A stretch of DNA of 64,000 nucleotides from assembly GCA_965216255.1 (NCBI GenBank), contig OZ244148.1, positions 3,286,001 through 3,350,000 on the forward strand, read 5' to 3'. A model generated the notes under the pieces. That model did not search any database. It saw nothing but the letters and a program-made list of their open reading frames with translations, and was not told the origin of the DNA. Position 1 is the first letter of the stretch. Each line of letters opens with the position of its first letter. The translations under genes were made by a program, and so were the position numbers. Below are positions 56,119 through 64,000 of this stretch, one piece after another. This DNA comes from G965216255 sp965216255 (lineage in GTDB: Bacteria > Bacteroidota > Rhodothermia > Rhodothermales > Bin80).

Positions 56119-57150
56119 CTATTCATAGTCGTGCTCGAAATACTCGATATACCTGGATACGGAGGTAGCCCCGGGCTGTTCGAGTTGATCGGCCAGACGT
56201 TTGGAGAAAACCGCTGCAGGGTCGTAGCCGAAGTGCCGCAGAAGATGGTTCATGGCAATAACTTCGCAGATAACCGTAATGTTCTTGCCAGGCGTAATCG
56301 GCAATCTAACCAGTGGGAGGTCCACGTCCATGATGGAATGCACTTCATTTGCCATTCCAAGGCGGGAAAATTCTTTCTCTTCGTCCCATAGCTGCATGTG
56401 AACGATGACCTCCACCCGTTTTTGGAACCGGATCGCCCGGATCCCGAACATGGAACGTATGTCTAGCAGCCCTAGCCCGCGCACCTCCATGAAGTGTTGA
56501 ACAAGATTTGTGCCGGAGCCTATCAGGAGCTGATCATCCCTCTTGGTGAGGACCACTACATCGTCGGCAACAAGGCGGTGTCCCCGCTCCACAAGGTCCA
56601 GTGCAACTTCACTCTTGCCAATGCCAGACTTGCCTTTCAGCAAGAGACCCACACCGTATACGTCGACGAGGGAACCGTGCAAGGTTAGCTGCGGAGCGAA
56701 TTGATCAAGGAGAAAATCTCTCAGGCGGCCCATAAACTCTGTCGTGGGCATGGACGTGCGGAAGAGCGGAATTCCGGCGTTGGTGGCAGCCTTGACCAGG
56801 GTATCGGGCAGCGTGTTGTTGTCGGTGAGCACAATGCACGGCAGCGTAAACTGAATCAGGTGTTGGAAGCCTGCTCTTGGTTCAGCAACATGGGAGATAT
56901 AGCGGACCTCCGTATTGCCAAGAATCTGAACACGCTGGAAGGTAAACAGGTCGACGAATCCGCTTAGCGCGAGCCCCGGCCTGTTAAGGTAGCTTTCCCT
57001 GACGTGCCGCTGCGTTGCGTCTACCTGGTTGATAGCCTCGATTTGTACTCCTACAGCCGACCGAAGCTGCTCCACCATGAAGGCCACCGTGATGGATTCC
57101 TTTCGAAAGGCCTTGGGAGTGTGCGCCAAGTTGTCCGCGCCCCTCGTCAT
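56119..57150 (-). CDS. hprK: HPr kinase/phosphorylase
   Basis: It phosphorylates a Ser on HPr, or dephosphorylates it, linking nutrient state to regulation. At 343 residues it has the Walker A GKSGIGKSE (residues 173-181), the signature MEVRGLGLLDIRSMFGIRAIR and ERGHRLVADDVV. Start at 57150 is kept as KESITVAFMVEQL is conserved; ATG at 57078 is an alternative. It is 5 bases downstream of moxR. Neither HPr nor EI of the PTS is in this window, so it may have a reduced, non-PTS role. Confidence 0.94.
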   Translation of the reverse strand: MTRGADNLAHTPKAFRKESITVAFMVEQLRSAVGVQIEAINQVDATQRHVRESYLNRPGLALSGFVDLFTFQRVQILGNTEVRYISHVAEPRAGFQHLIQFTLPCIVLTDNNTLPDTLVKAATNAGIPLFRTSMPTTEFMGRLRDFLLDQFAPQLTLHGSLVDVYGVGLLLKGKSGIGKSEVALDLVERGHRLVADDVVVLTKRDDQLLIGSGTNLVQHFMEVRGLGLLDIRSMFGIRAIRFQKRVEVIVHMQLWDEEKEFSRLGMANEVHSIMDVDLPLVRLPITPGKNITVICEVIAMNHLLRHFGYDPAAVFSKRLADQLEQPGATSVSRYIEYFEHDYE

Positions 57151-57155
57151 GCGTA

Positions 57156-58151
57156 CTAGGGTACTTCGATGGATTCCAGAATGCGCTGGACGATGTCTTC
57201 CGATTGCAGTTCTTCGGCTTCTGCCTCATAGGTAACCGTTACCCGGTGGCGCATCACGTCCAGCGCTACAGAGCGCACGTCTTCCGGGGTCACGTACGCG
57301 CGGTGACGCAGGAAGGCGTGCGCGCGCGCGGCCAGGTTCAGATTGATGCTCGCTCGCGGCGAGGCACCGAAATCGACAAGCGGTTCCAGTGCTGCGAGCC
57401 CATAACGCCGGGGCTCTCTGGTAGCCAGCACCAGGTCGATTATATAGGATTCCACGCTCGCGTCCATGTACAGCTCATTGAGGACCAGGCGAGCCGAAAG
57501 GATCCTGTCAGGACTCACTACCGTGCGGATAGTATCGCGCTCGCCGGTTTTGGCCATGCGGCGCATGATTTCCAGCTCCTCATCCCGATTGGGGTAGCCA
57601 ACCTTGATCTTCATCATGAAGCGGTCTACCTGGGCTTCCGGCAGGGGATAGGTACCCTCCTGTTCGATAGGATTTTGTGTTGCCAGTACGAGGAACGGCT
57701 CCTCGAGCGCAAACGTGGTATCGCCTATGGTGATCTGGCGCTCCTGCATGCTTTCCAGGAGTGCACTCTGCACTTTTGCGGGGGACCGGTTGATTTCGTC
57801 GGCCAGAATGATATTGGCAAACAGGGGACCTTTCTTGATGGAAAAGCTGCCGTCCATCTGATTGTAGATAAGCGTCCCCAGCAGGTCCGCGGGCAAGAGA
57901 TCGGGCGTAAACTGTATGCGCCGGAATTTCGTGCCGATAGCCTCGGCAAGGGCACTCACAGTGAGTGTCTTGGCAAGCCCGGGCACACCCTCAAGCAGCA
58001 CGTGCCCTGCTGCCAGAAGCCCGATCGTCAGGCGCTCGATCATGTAGCGCTGTCCCACTATAACCCGCGACAACTCCGCCTGCAGGTCATCAATGAAGGC
58101 ACTCTCGGCGGCGATGCGCCCGTTAATACGTTCGAGGTCGAACTGAGACAT
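57156..58151 (-). CDS. moxR: MoxR-family AAA+ ATPase
   Basis: A chaperone-type AAA+ ATPase of 331 residues. Walker A is LEGVPGLAKTLTVSAL (GxPGxAKT), Walker B is ILADEINRSPAKVQSALLES, and LATQNPIEQEGTYPLPEAQVDRF is the typical sensor/insert block. MoxR normally works with a DUF58 protein and VWA proteins of the Bat type, which are not adjacent here. It may share a transcript with hprK. Confidence 0.95.
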   Translation of the reverse strand: MSQFDLERINGRIAAESAFIDDLQAELSRVIVGQRYMIERLTIGLLAAGHVLLEGVPGLAKTLTVSALAEAIGTKFRRIQFTPDLLPADLLGTLIYNQMDGSFSIKKGPLFANIILADEINRSPAKVQSALLESMQERQITIGDTTFALEEPFLVLATQNPIEQEGTYPLPEAQVDRFMMKIKVGYPNRDEELEIMRRMAKTGERDTIRTVVSPDRILSARLVLNELYMDASVESYIIDLVLATREPRRYGLAALEPLVDFGASPRASINLNLAARAHAFLRHRAYVTPEDVRSVALDVMRHRVTVTYEAEAEELQSEDIVQRILESIEVP

Positions 58152-58400
58152 GTCCTGCCAATGATGCTATGGGTGCAGCAAACCGCACAAGAACGCCATC
58201 AGCCGGGTGAGGTTCGGCCCCGGAGCATTCCGCCACAATACGATCGGCCGGGCGGCGCCCCGCCTGCAGGTAGCCCGCGGGCTGGGACACTGGGGCGGGG
58301 TGGAAGCTTGGTGCGAAAGGGGCCGCTCGAGGCGTTGCGCGCCGCGGAGACACTGGGATGCCGCTGTGTGCCCGGTACTGCTACCAACGACGACTACCGG
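58152..58400. other. Intergenic gap fmt-moxR
   Basis: About 250 GC-rich bases hold no recognisable gene, RNA or hairpin of note. They should carry the promoter of moxR-hprK. Confidence 0.35.
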
Positions 58401-59333
58401 CTATGCGAAACGGTCGTCAGCTCCGAGGGCATAGCCGTTAAGAAAACTTGCGGTATCCAGGCGCCTTCGACCTTGCTGCTGAAGTTGGCGAACCTCGATG
58501 GCGCCCTCCCCGCATGCTACCACCAGGTCTTTGCCGGCTGCCCGCAATATTAATCCTGGCGTCCCTTGGCCCCTTTGCGGCCGCGTTTCGAGAATTTTTA
58601 TGAGGAGGTCCTGATGATAGGTCCACGCTCCGGGGTACGGCGAAAGGCCCCTACAATGATTGTGGACATGCGAAGCGGTTGCGTTCCAGGGTATCCGACA
58701 GTGTTCAGGGAATATTTTCGGCGCGCCGGAGGCGCTGGCTTCGCACTGTGCCCGTGTGTTTGCCTGGCCTGTGATCAAGAGCTTAACCGTGTCCAATACG
58801 CCCCGTGCTCCTAGTTCCTTGAGCCGGTCGTGCACAATCCCTGCGGTGTCATTCGGACCAATGGGAAGCCGGCGCTGCAGAATGATGGAGCCGGTATCAA
58901 CGTGGTCATTCAAGAGAAATGTAGTGATTCCCGTTTCGGCTTCGCCAGCCAATATGGCATGGTTTATGGGGGCAGCTCCGCGGTAGGCCGGAAGCAGGGA
59001 GGCATGGAGGTTGAATGCACCAAGTCTCGCACTGGAGAACACAGCACTGGGCAGGATCTTGAATGCGACCACAACGATTACGTCTGCGTGCAAGGTCGCA
59101 ATGTCTCCAGCAAAGGCTGGGTCCTTGACAGAGTCCGGCTGAAGAATGATGCTTATGCCCAGGTTAAGAGCAGCGTCCTTGACGGCTGTCGGGTTGCAGC
59201 GTCGACCCCGTCCACTTCGCCGGTCGGGTCCCGTGACGACCGCCATGGGTGCAAGGCCTTGCTCCACCAGAATGCGGAGCGAGGGCACGGCGAATTCCGG
59301 AGTGCCCATGAATATGATGCGCGGCGGTGCCAT
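58401..59333 (-). CDS. fmt: Methionyl-tRNA formyltransferase
   Basis: It formylates initiator Met-tRNA using 10-formyl-THF. Start at 59333 (MAPPRIIFMGTPEFAVPSL); an ATG four codons upstream is possible. The 310-residue protein has VVAFKILP, LHASLLPAYRGAAPINHAIL with catalytic Asn and His, and TGITTFLLNDHVDTG with catalytic Asp. The C-terminal OB-like domain follows. Its end is 5 bases from the next upstream gene's stop in the same direction. No def gene is adjacent. Confidence 0.96.
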   Translation of the reverse strand: MAPPRIIFMGTPEFAVPSLRILVEQGLAPMAVVTGPDRRSGRGRRCNPTAVKDAALNLGISIILQPDSVKDPAFAGDIATLHADVIVVVAFKILPSAVFSSARLGAFNLHASLLPAYRGAAPINHAILAGEAETGITTFLLNDHVDTGSIILQRRLPIGPNDTAGIVHDRLKELGARGVLDTVKLLITGQANTRAQCEASASGAPKIFPEHCRIPWNATASHVHNHCRGLSPYPGAWTYHQDLLIKILETRPQRGQGTPGLILRAAGKDLVVACGEGAIEVRQLQQQGRRRLDTASFLNGYALGADDRFA

Positions 59334-59350
59334 GTGGTCCGGCATGGGCG

Positions 59351-60769
59351 CTATCTGATACGCGTCCGTTCGTCCCAGATAGGCACGACGAGTTCGTAGT
59401 CGCCGAACCCTGTCTTGTCAACAAATATGAATTGACGTCCTATTCCGTAATAATACCACACTTCCCAAGGGTCCGCATCGTAGCGGAATGACTGGCGGTT
59501 TACGTAGTCCGGGGAACCGTGAAGGACCAGGACCTGCCCACGGTCGGTCTTCCAGCCGTCCCCTGAATTGCCAAACTTGCGGTTGGCATAGTCAATTCGA
59601 AAATAATATTCTTCCATACGCTCATTGCGCGGAGTTCGTGGCGTGGGGTCTCGCTTGCGCCAAAATTGCCTAAAAAGGCGCAGTTGTTCGTCCTTCGTTG
59701 GAGCACTGCGGATTTCGGTTACTTCACGGCGCTTGGCACAGTAGACTAGCTGGTCAATGGCCCGGTCAAGATCAAGGAGATAGCGGGCAAGTCCGTTCCA
59801 CTGTACGGAAAACGCGCGTTCCGAAGCGTCCAGAACGCCCCCGGCTGGTAGAGCCACTTCCACGCGGATCATATAGTCTCCGACATCCAATTCTAGAAGA
59901 GGCACATGGGATATGACTTGTCGACGCCCCTCTGACACCAGTATCGTGTCGGTTGCGGTATACACAGCAGCGGGTCCATGCGGCTGGGTACCCATATTGA
60001 AAAGCGTACGATTAACCCTCTGCGGGAACACGGTTGTGGTTACGTCCAGCGATTGTCGTTCGTCTGCGTAGATTTCGTAATAAATATCAAAAGCAAGGCC
60101 ATCGGCCCCAAGCGTGTTGGTAACGCGCGGGAAAATGGTGTTCGTTTCGGGGTTGAAGTCACGAAGAAGAATAATGTCGCTCAATGCTGGTATGCCGGTG
60201 AGATCCCGAACCTCTACCGGAATCTCTTGCAGGTAGGTTGCGTGGGATGCTTTGTCAAGCAATTCAAAAGCGATGGCGTATCGGCCTGGAGGCAGGTGCA
60301 GCGAGTGTGTTGTATAGTCAAAAAGATCCTTCGACCCTGTCCGTGCGAACGTGGCTTCGGAAACGGTTTGCTCCCAGAGTGGGGACTGAACAACGGAAGC
60401 TGGATAACCGCGCTGGTCCAGTACGGAGACTTCCACGCGCACTTCGTAGCGGGCCACGAAGCCGCGCGGGGTGCCCGTGAAGGCCAGATCCACGTAGGGG
60501 ATCCGCGTGTACAGATCAACACGTGTGTCCAGACTGGGCGCTGCGCCGCGAATGTCAACAGCGTCTACCGTGAAGCCGGTGGATTCCTGAGATTGGGCGC
60601 TGGTAGCAAACGCCAGGGATACACCCGCACAAAGCAAAAGGGCCGTGCGCCGGAAACCGGCCAGTCGGCCAGCGTGGCTCCAAGGCACGAATCGATAGTC
60701 CACTTCTAGCCGCAATTTGTTCAGATGTAAGCTCGGTACAAGCTTACCACGGGCGTGGCAGGGCGCCAC
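59351..60769 (-). CDS. GWxTD domain secreted protein
   Basis: A 472-codon frame carries a hydrophobic signal (FRRTALLLCAGVSLAFATSAQSQ) about 40 residues in, so the true start may be downstream of 60769. The C-terminal GWxTD domain shows NSGDGWKTDRGQVLVLHGSP and VWYYYGIGRQFIFVDKTG. Such proteins occur in Bacteroidota and related phyla; function is unknown. It is translated 17 bases before fmt and likely belongs to that operon. Confidence 0.88.
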   Translation of the reverse strand: MAPCHARGKLVPSLHLNKLRLEVDYRFVPWSHAGRLAGFRRTALLLCAGVSLAFATSAQSQESTGFTVDAVDIRGAAPSLDTRVDLYTRIPYVDLAFTGTPRGFVARYEVRVEVSVLDQRGYPASVVQSPLWEQTVSEATFARTGSKDLFDYTTHSLHLPPGRYAIAFELLDKASHATYLQEIPVEVRDLTGIPALSDIILLRDFNPETNTIFPRVTNTLGADGLAFDIYYEIYADERQSLDVTTTVFPQRVNRTLFNMGTQPHGPAAVYTATDTILVSEGRRQVISHVPLLELDVGDYMIRVEVALPAGGVLDASERAFSVQWNGLARYLLDLDRAIDQLVYCAKRREVTEIRSAPTKDEQLRLFRQFWRKRDPTPRTPRNERMEEYYFRIDYANRKFGNSGDGWKTDRGQVLVLHGSPDYVNRQSFRYDADPWEVWYYYGIGRQFIFVDKTGFGDYELVVPIWDERTRIR

Positions 60770-60846
60770 TTAACCATGCTGCGCGGTTCATATCTGCGGG
60801 TGAGCCGTCTCTAGCCACTTCCGAATGCGCAGTACTGCGCGCCGGA

Positions 60847-61809
60847 TCAAGGCCCAATGTCGCCGTAGAGCGCAGAAACGAAACACGTGCGGTCAAATAC
60901 CTGAAGATCGTCAAGTTGTTCACCTACTCCAATATATTTAACGGGCACATTGAATTCATGCGAAATGCCAATAACAATGCCTCCTCTGGCTGTTCCGTCA
61001 AGTTTTGTAATGACCAGTCCGGTGATATCCACGCTGCGCGTAAACTCCTGCGCCTGCCGCAGCGCGTTCTGCCCAATGGATGCATCAAGGACTAGCAGAA
61101 CTTCGTGAGGCGCTCCAACAATCTGGCGCCCCATAATGCGTTTGATCTTGGATAGTTCATCCATTAATGCGCTCTTGGTGTGCAGACGGCCGGCGGTATC
61201 TATTATTACGACCTCCACGTCTCGCCGAAGAGCGGACTCCAGTGTATCAAAGGCTACCGCCGCCGGATCAGCTCCGTGTTGCTGCTTGATGACAGGCACG
61301 CCAGCACGAGCAGCCCAAATGTCGAGCTGTTCAATGGCTGCGGCACGAAACGTGTCGGCTGCGCCAATCAAGACGCTTCGACCTGCTTGGCGATAGCTGT
61401 TGGCCAACTTGCCTATGGTCGTCGTCTTCCCCACGCCATTTACGCCGACAACCATGATTACGTACGGTTTTGCGGGCAAGGCAGTTTCGAAACCTGTTGG
61501 CCGCTGGGAATCTGATGCATGCAGCAACCGTGCAATTTCGTCTCGAATCAGTCCCTGCAGCTCTCCGGTGGAGACATATCGGTCCTTCGCCACACGCTTC
61601 TGCACCTTATCCACGATGTACAGCGTGGTCTGTACGCCCACGTCGCTGGTGACCAGGAGCTCCTCGAGCTCGTCTAGCACAGATTCATCTACGTGATCCC
61701 GACCGCGTACCAGACGGTTAAGTTTGCCGAAGAAACTGCTGCGCGACTTGTCCAAGCTGCGTTCAAGCCGCTGCTGGTCCGACTTTCTTGACCGGTCAAA
61801 TAGCCCCAT
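60847..61809 (-). CDS. ftsY: Signal recognition particle receptor FtsY
   Basis: SRP GTPase receptor docking ribosomes at the membrane. The 320 residues have NG domain motifs VVGVNGVGKTTTIGKLA (G1), DTFRAAAIEQL, VIIDTAGRLHTKSALMDEL (G3) and LVITKLDGTARGG (G4). The N-terminal A domain is very short (a charged stretch SRKSDQQRLERSLDKSRSS), as in many bacteria. Pairs with Ffh, not in the window. Confidence 0.97.
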   Translation of the reverse strand: MGLFDRSRKSDQQRLERSLDKSRSSFFGKLNRLVRGRDHVDESVLDELEELLVTSDVGVQTTLYIVDKVQKRVAKDRYVSTGELQGLIRDEIARLLHASDSQRPTGFETALPAKPYVIMVVGVNGVGKTTTIGKLANSYRQAGRSVLIGAADTFRAAAIEQLDIWAARAGVPVIKQQHGADPAAVAFDTLESALRRDVEVVIIDTAGRLHTKSALMDELSKIKRIMGRQIVGAPHEVLLVLDASIGQNALRQAQEFTRSVDITGLVITKLDGTARGGIVIGISHEFNVPVKYIGVGEQLDDLQVFDRTCFVSALYGDIGP

Positions 61810-61848
61810 ATATCATCGTAGCGGCGGGTAATGGCCCAGATGGTGTAT

Positions 61849-62463
61849 CTATTCACCCGGGTTTGGCAGTGGCAAGTCGCGGTAATCCGGTGGCGGCTCT
61901 CCGGCTGCCGGGGGGGCAGTCGCATTCTCGCGCACGAGCTTGAAATACCGCACCAAATACAGCGCAAAGGAATAGGCCATCAGCACCAGCGTCGTCCAGA
62001 TACACGCCTCCATCACCGGCGGGTCGGCTTGAAGCAGCCCCGCCAGAATGGTAATGGCCATGGCGGTTACGGCTATCTTCCCAGACTGGACACTCATTTT
62101 GACTTCTCCGATACGCTTGGTCAGGAGGATGCTGCCTGTCACGATGAGCACGTCGCGAAGAATTACCGCTCCAACAAACCAGCCGGACAAGTCACCGCGC
62201 AGAACCAGCGCAAGGCTGATTATCAGTATGGCCGCCTTATCACAGAGAGGATCGAGTACCTTTCCCCAATTGGATACCGTGCGCGACCAGCGCGCCAGGT
62301 TGCCGTCGAACCAATCCGTTAGCGCCGAAAGTAGAATCAGGCCGAGGATCCAGGCCACTGGCGCCTCTTGCAGAATAAGCAGCGCTACGGGTATGGCAAG
62401 CGCGGCCCGCAAGAGGCTCAGCACATTTGCCACGGTCCAGAATTTGCCCAGAGGGGGATTCAT
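61849..62463 (-). CDS. CDP-alcohol phosphatidyltransferase (PgsA-like)
   Basis: A membrane enzyme of 204 residues from the ATG at 62463 (MNPPLGKFWTVANVLSLLRA). The signature D-G-x2-A-R-x8-G-x3-D-x3-D is complete in DGNLARWSRTVSNWGKVLDP followed by LCDK. It transfers a phosphatidyl group to an alcohol. PgsA (glycerophosphate) is likely but phosphatidylinositol-type partners cannot be excluded. It begins 39 bases before ftsY's start. Confidence 0.9.
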   Translation of the reverse strand: MNPPLGKFWTVANVLSLLRAALAIPVALLILQEAPVAWILGLILLSALTDWFDGNLARWSRTVSNWGKVLDPLCDKAAILIISLALVLRGDLSGWFVGAVILRDVLIVTGSILLTKRIGEVKMSVQSGKIAVTAMAITILAGLLQADPPVMEACIWTTLVLMAYSFALYLVRYFKLVRENATAPPAAGEPPPDYRDLPLPNPGE

Positions 62464-62610
62464 AACTAATGTCCTACTAACGTTTGCCGAATTAGGTGCC
62501 GCAACCGCTGAGGGACTGCGCAAGATACGTTATTGGACGCTATTGGTTTTGGGACCGCCCTTGGCGCGTCGTTGTTGCAGATCGAGTGGGATCAATACGC
62601 ATTTGCGGAG

Positions 62611-64000
62611 ATGGACACACACATAGGCGCACTGCTACGCAACAGGATATTGGTGCTGGACGGTGCCATGGGCACCGTGGTGCAGACCTATGGTTTGGCT
62701 GAGGACGATTTTCGGGGAGAGGATTTGGCTGATCATCCCAATTCACTCAAGGGCAATAACGATATCCTCTCGCTGGTTCGGCCGGGCCTTGTCCGCTCTA
62801 TTCATGAGGCCTATCTCGAGGCTGGCGCGGACATCATCACCACCAATACCTTCACGGCCACGCGTATCTCGCAGGCGGACTATGGGACCCAAGCGCTGGC
62901 CTATGACATCAATGTTGCGGCTGCGCGTCTGGCATGTGCGGCCGCGCATGACTGGTCGCGCTATGCAGCAGGATCTATTGGACCACTAAACAAGTCACTG
63001 TCGCTATCACCGGTGGCGGGCGATGCCAGCACGAGGTCCATGACATTTGCCGAGGCCGCCGGAGCCTACGTGGAGCAGGTCCGGGGGCTTCTGGATGGGG
63101 GTGTAGACATACTGCTGGTCGAGACCGTATTCGATACCCTCAACGCAAAGGCGGCCTTGTACGCCATTTCGAAGGTTTTCGAGGCCCGCGCACGTTCGGT
63201 GCCCGTTATCGTTTCCGGAACCATTGCCGATCGTAGCGGCCGCACGCTCTCTGGTCAAACGCCGGAAGCCTTCTGGGTTTCGGTGTCCCACGCACCCGCG
63301 CTCCTGGCCGTTGGTTTCAACTGCGCGCTGGGTACGGCACAAATGCGTCCTTATCTGCAGGAGCTTTCGCGAGTCGCGGATACAGCCATCAGCCTATATC
63401 CGAATGCCGGCCTTCCGAATGAACTGGGTGCCTATGATGAGTCGCCGGGCTTCATGGCAGAGCACGCACGTGCCTATGCCGAAGCCGGCCTCATAAACCT
63501 GATTGGAGGTTGCTGCGGGACCACACCAGAGCACATTAGGGCACTGGTGGAAGCAGTAGAAGGATTGCCGCCGCGCCGTCCGCCTGCAGTTGCTACGACG
63601 TTGCGGCTTAGCGGGCTGGAGCCGCTGGTGTTCCGCGAAGACATCAATTTTGTCAATATTGGCGAGCGAACGAATGTGGCGGGATCACGCCGTTTTGCCC
63701 GGCTGATTCGCGACGGCGATTTCGAGGCGGCTCTTGCTGTAGCGCGAGAGCAGGTCGAAAACGGTGCCCAAATGCTGGATGTCAATATGGACGAAGGGAT
63801 GTTGGACGGGGAGGCGGCAATGGGCAGGTTCCTGAACCTGATTGCTTCGGAGCCGGAGATTGCACGTGTTCCCATAGTAATCGACTCCTCGCGCTGGAGC
63901 GTACTGGAGGTGGGCCTGCAGTGCGTCCAGGGCAAGGCCGTTGTGAATTCACTATCTCTGAAAGAGGGAGAGGCCGCATTCAAGGAGCAGGTCCGCGAGG
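62611..64000 (+). CDS. metH: Cobalamin-dependent methionine synthase, N-terminal part
   Basis: The gene is cut by the window end after 463 codons. It starts with MDTHIGALLRNRILVLDGAM, the homocysteine-binding barrel, with zinc-binding Cys in VGFNCALG and GGCCGTTPEHI. The pterin (methyl-THF) domain starts at about residue 340 with FVNIGERTNVAGSRRFARLI and ENGAQMLDVNMDEGMLDGE. The cobalamin- and AdoMet-binding domains lie outside. The GGAG just before ATG may be a weak RBS. No cobalamin riboswitch could be recognised in the 147-base leader. Confidence 0.95.
   Translation, partial: MDTHIGALLRNRILVLDGAMGTVVQTYGLAEDDFRGEDLADHPNSLKGNNDILSLVRPGLVRSIHEAYLEAGADIITTNTFTATRISQADYGTQALAYDINVAAARLACAAAHDWSRYAAGSIGPLNKSLSLSPVAGDASTRSMTFAEAAGAYVEQVRGLLDGGVDILLVETVFDTLNAKAALYAISKVFEARARSVPVIVSGTIADRSGRTLSGQTPEAFWVSVSHAPALLAVGFNCALGTAQMRPYLQELSRVADTAISLYPNAGLPNELGAYDESPGFMAEHARAYAEAGLINLIGGCCGTTPEHIRALVEAVEGLPPRRPPAVATTLRLSGLEPLVFREDINFVNIGERTNVAGSRRFARLIRDGDFEAALAVAREQVENGAQMLDVNMDEGMLDGEAAMGRFLNLIASEPEIARVPIVIDSSRWSVLEVGLQCVQGKAVVNSLSLKEGEAAFKEQVRE

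Noticed and set aside
57204..58553. 449-codon plus-strand open frame spanning moxR and the fmt gap
   Set aside because: It is antisense to a complete moxR gene; the length reflects GC-rich codon usage rather than a gene.
62464..62610. Possible cobalamin or SAM riboswitch before metH (contains GGTGCCGCAACC and GAGGGACTGC)
   Set aside because: The blocks are in the wrong order and spacing for SAM-I or cobalamin riboswitches; no supporting stems found by eye. A covariance search would decide.

Overview
The window looks like part of a chromosome from a Bacteroidota/FCB-group bacterium, most likely a Rhodothermota-like (Rhodothermales-type) lineage. The basis is a SusC/SusD pair, two further TonB-dependent receptors with carboxypeptidase-D-like N-terminal domains, a GWxTD protein, a TamA/BamA-like porin translationally coupled to a DUF2795 protein, and a 2-oxoglutarate dehydrogenase E1 fused to an E2 acyltransferase domain. 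The lineage is an inference from gene content; no 16S rRNA or tRNA gene was seen.

Bases 1-14,550 are an insertion-sequence graveyard. Fragments of at least eight transposase types (IS1634-, IS66-, IS30-, IS3-, IS1595-, IS1380-, IS5- and ISNCY-like) lie nested or side by side, and most carry frameshifts or truncations. Only the IS30 transposase and one IS4/IS5-like transposase look intact. Between them sit an intact Fic AMP-transferase with its own inhibitory motif and winged helix, a decayed Mrr-like domain from a DNA methylase, and a TonB-dependent receptor. A second receptor, whose N-terminal domain is closely similar but whose barrel is different, starts just past the last IS.

Bases 17.6-23.7 kb hold a compact minus-strand glycan-uptake operon (susC, susD, sulfatase). 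Bases 24.3-31.8 kb carry small proteins (VOC, DUF1761, SixA-like phosphatase) and a DNA repair group, ligA, polA and xthA; polA appears to have lost its proofreading residues. Bases 31.9-41.6 kb are a tightly spaced minus-strand run read in the order mrdA (PBP2), rodA, a sarcosine-oxidase-like flavoprotein, argS, pheA and an S9 peptidase. The peptidase has an in-frame TGA exactly where a conserved Trp codon is expected.

Bases 41.7-47.4 kb hold a large fusion of a HExxH peptidase, a beta-propeller and an outer-membrane barrel, then pyrD, dtd, rdgB and rpsU. From 47.4 to 62.5 kb nearly everything is on the minus strand: kgd, an SDR epimerase, a TamA-like barrel protein, DUF2795, an M23 peptidase, hprK, moxR, fmt, a GWxTD protein, ftsY and a CDP-alcohol phosphatidyltransferase. 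The window ends inside metH on the plus strand.

No clearly new multi-gene system was found. The strongest leads are the nonsense codon in the S9 peptidase, the peptidase/propeller/barrel fusion, the proofreading-deficient PolI, the extended LigA, the receptor pair sharing one N-terminal module, and the decayed Fic/methylase defence-like patch inside the IS cluster.
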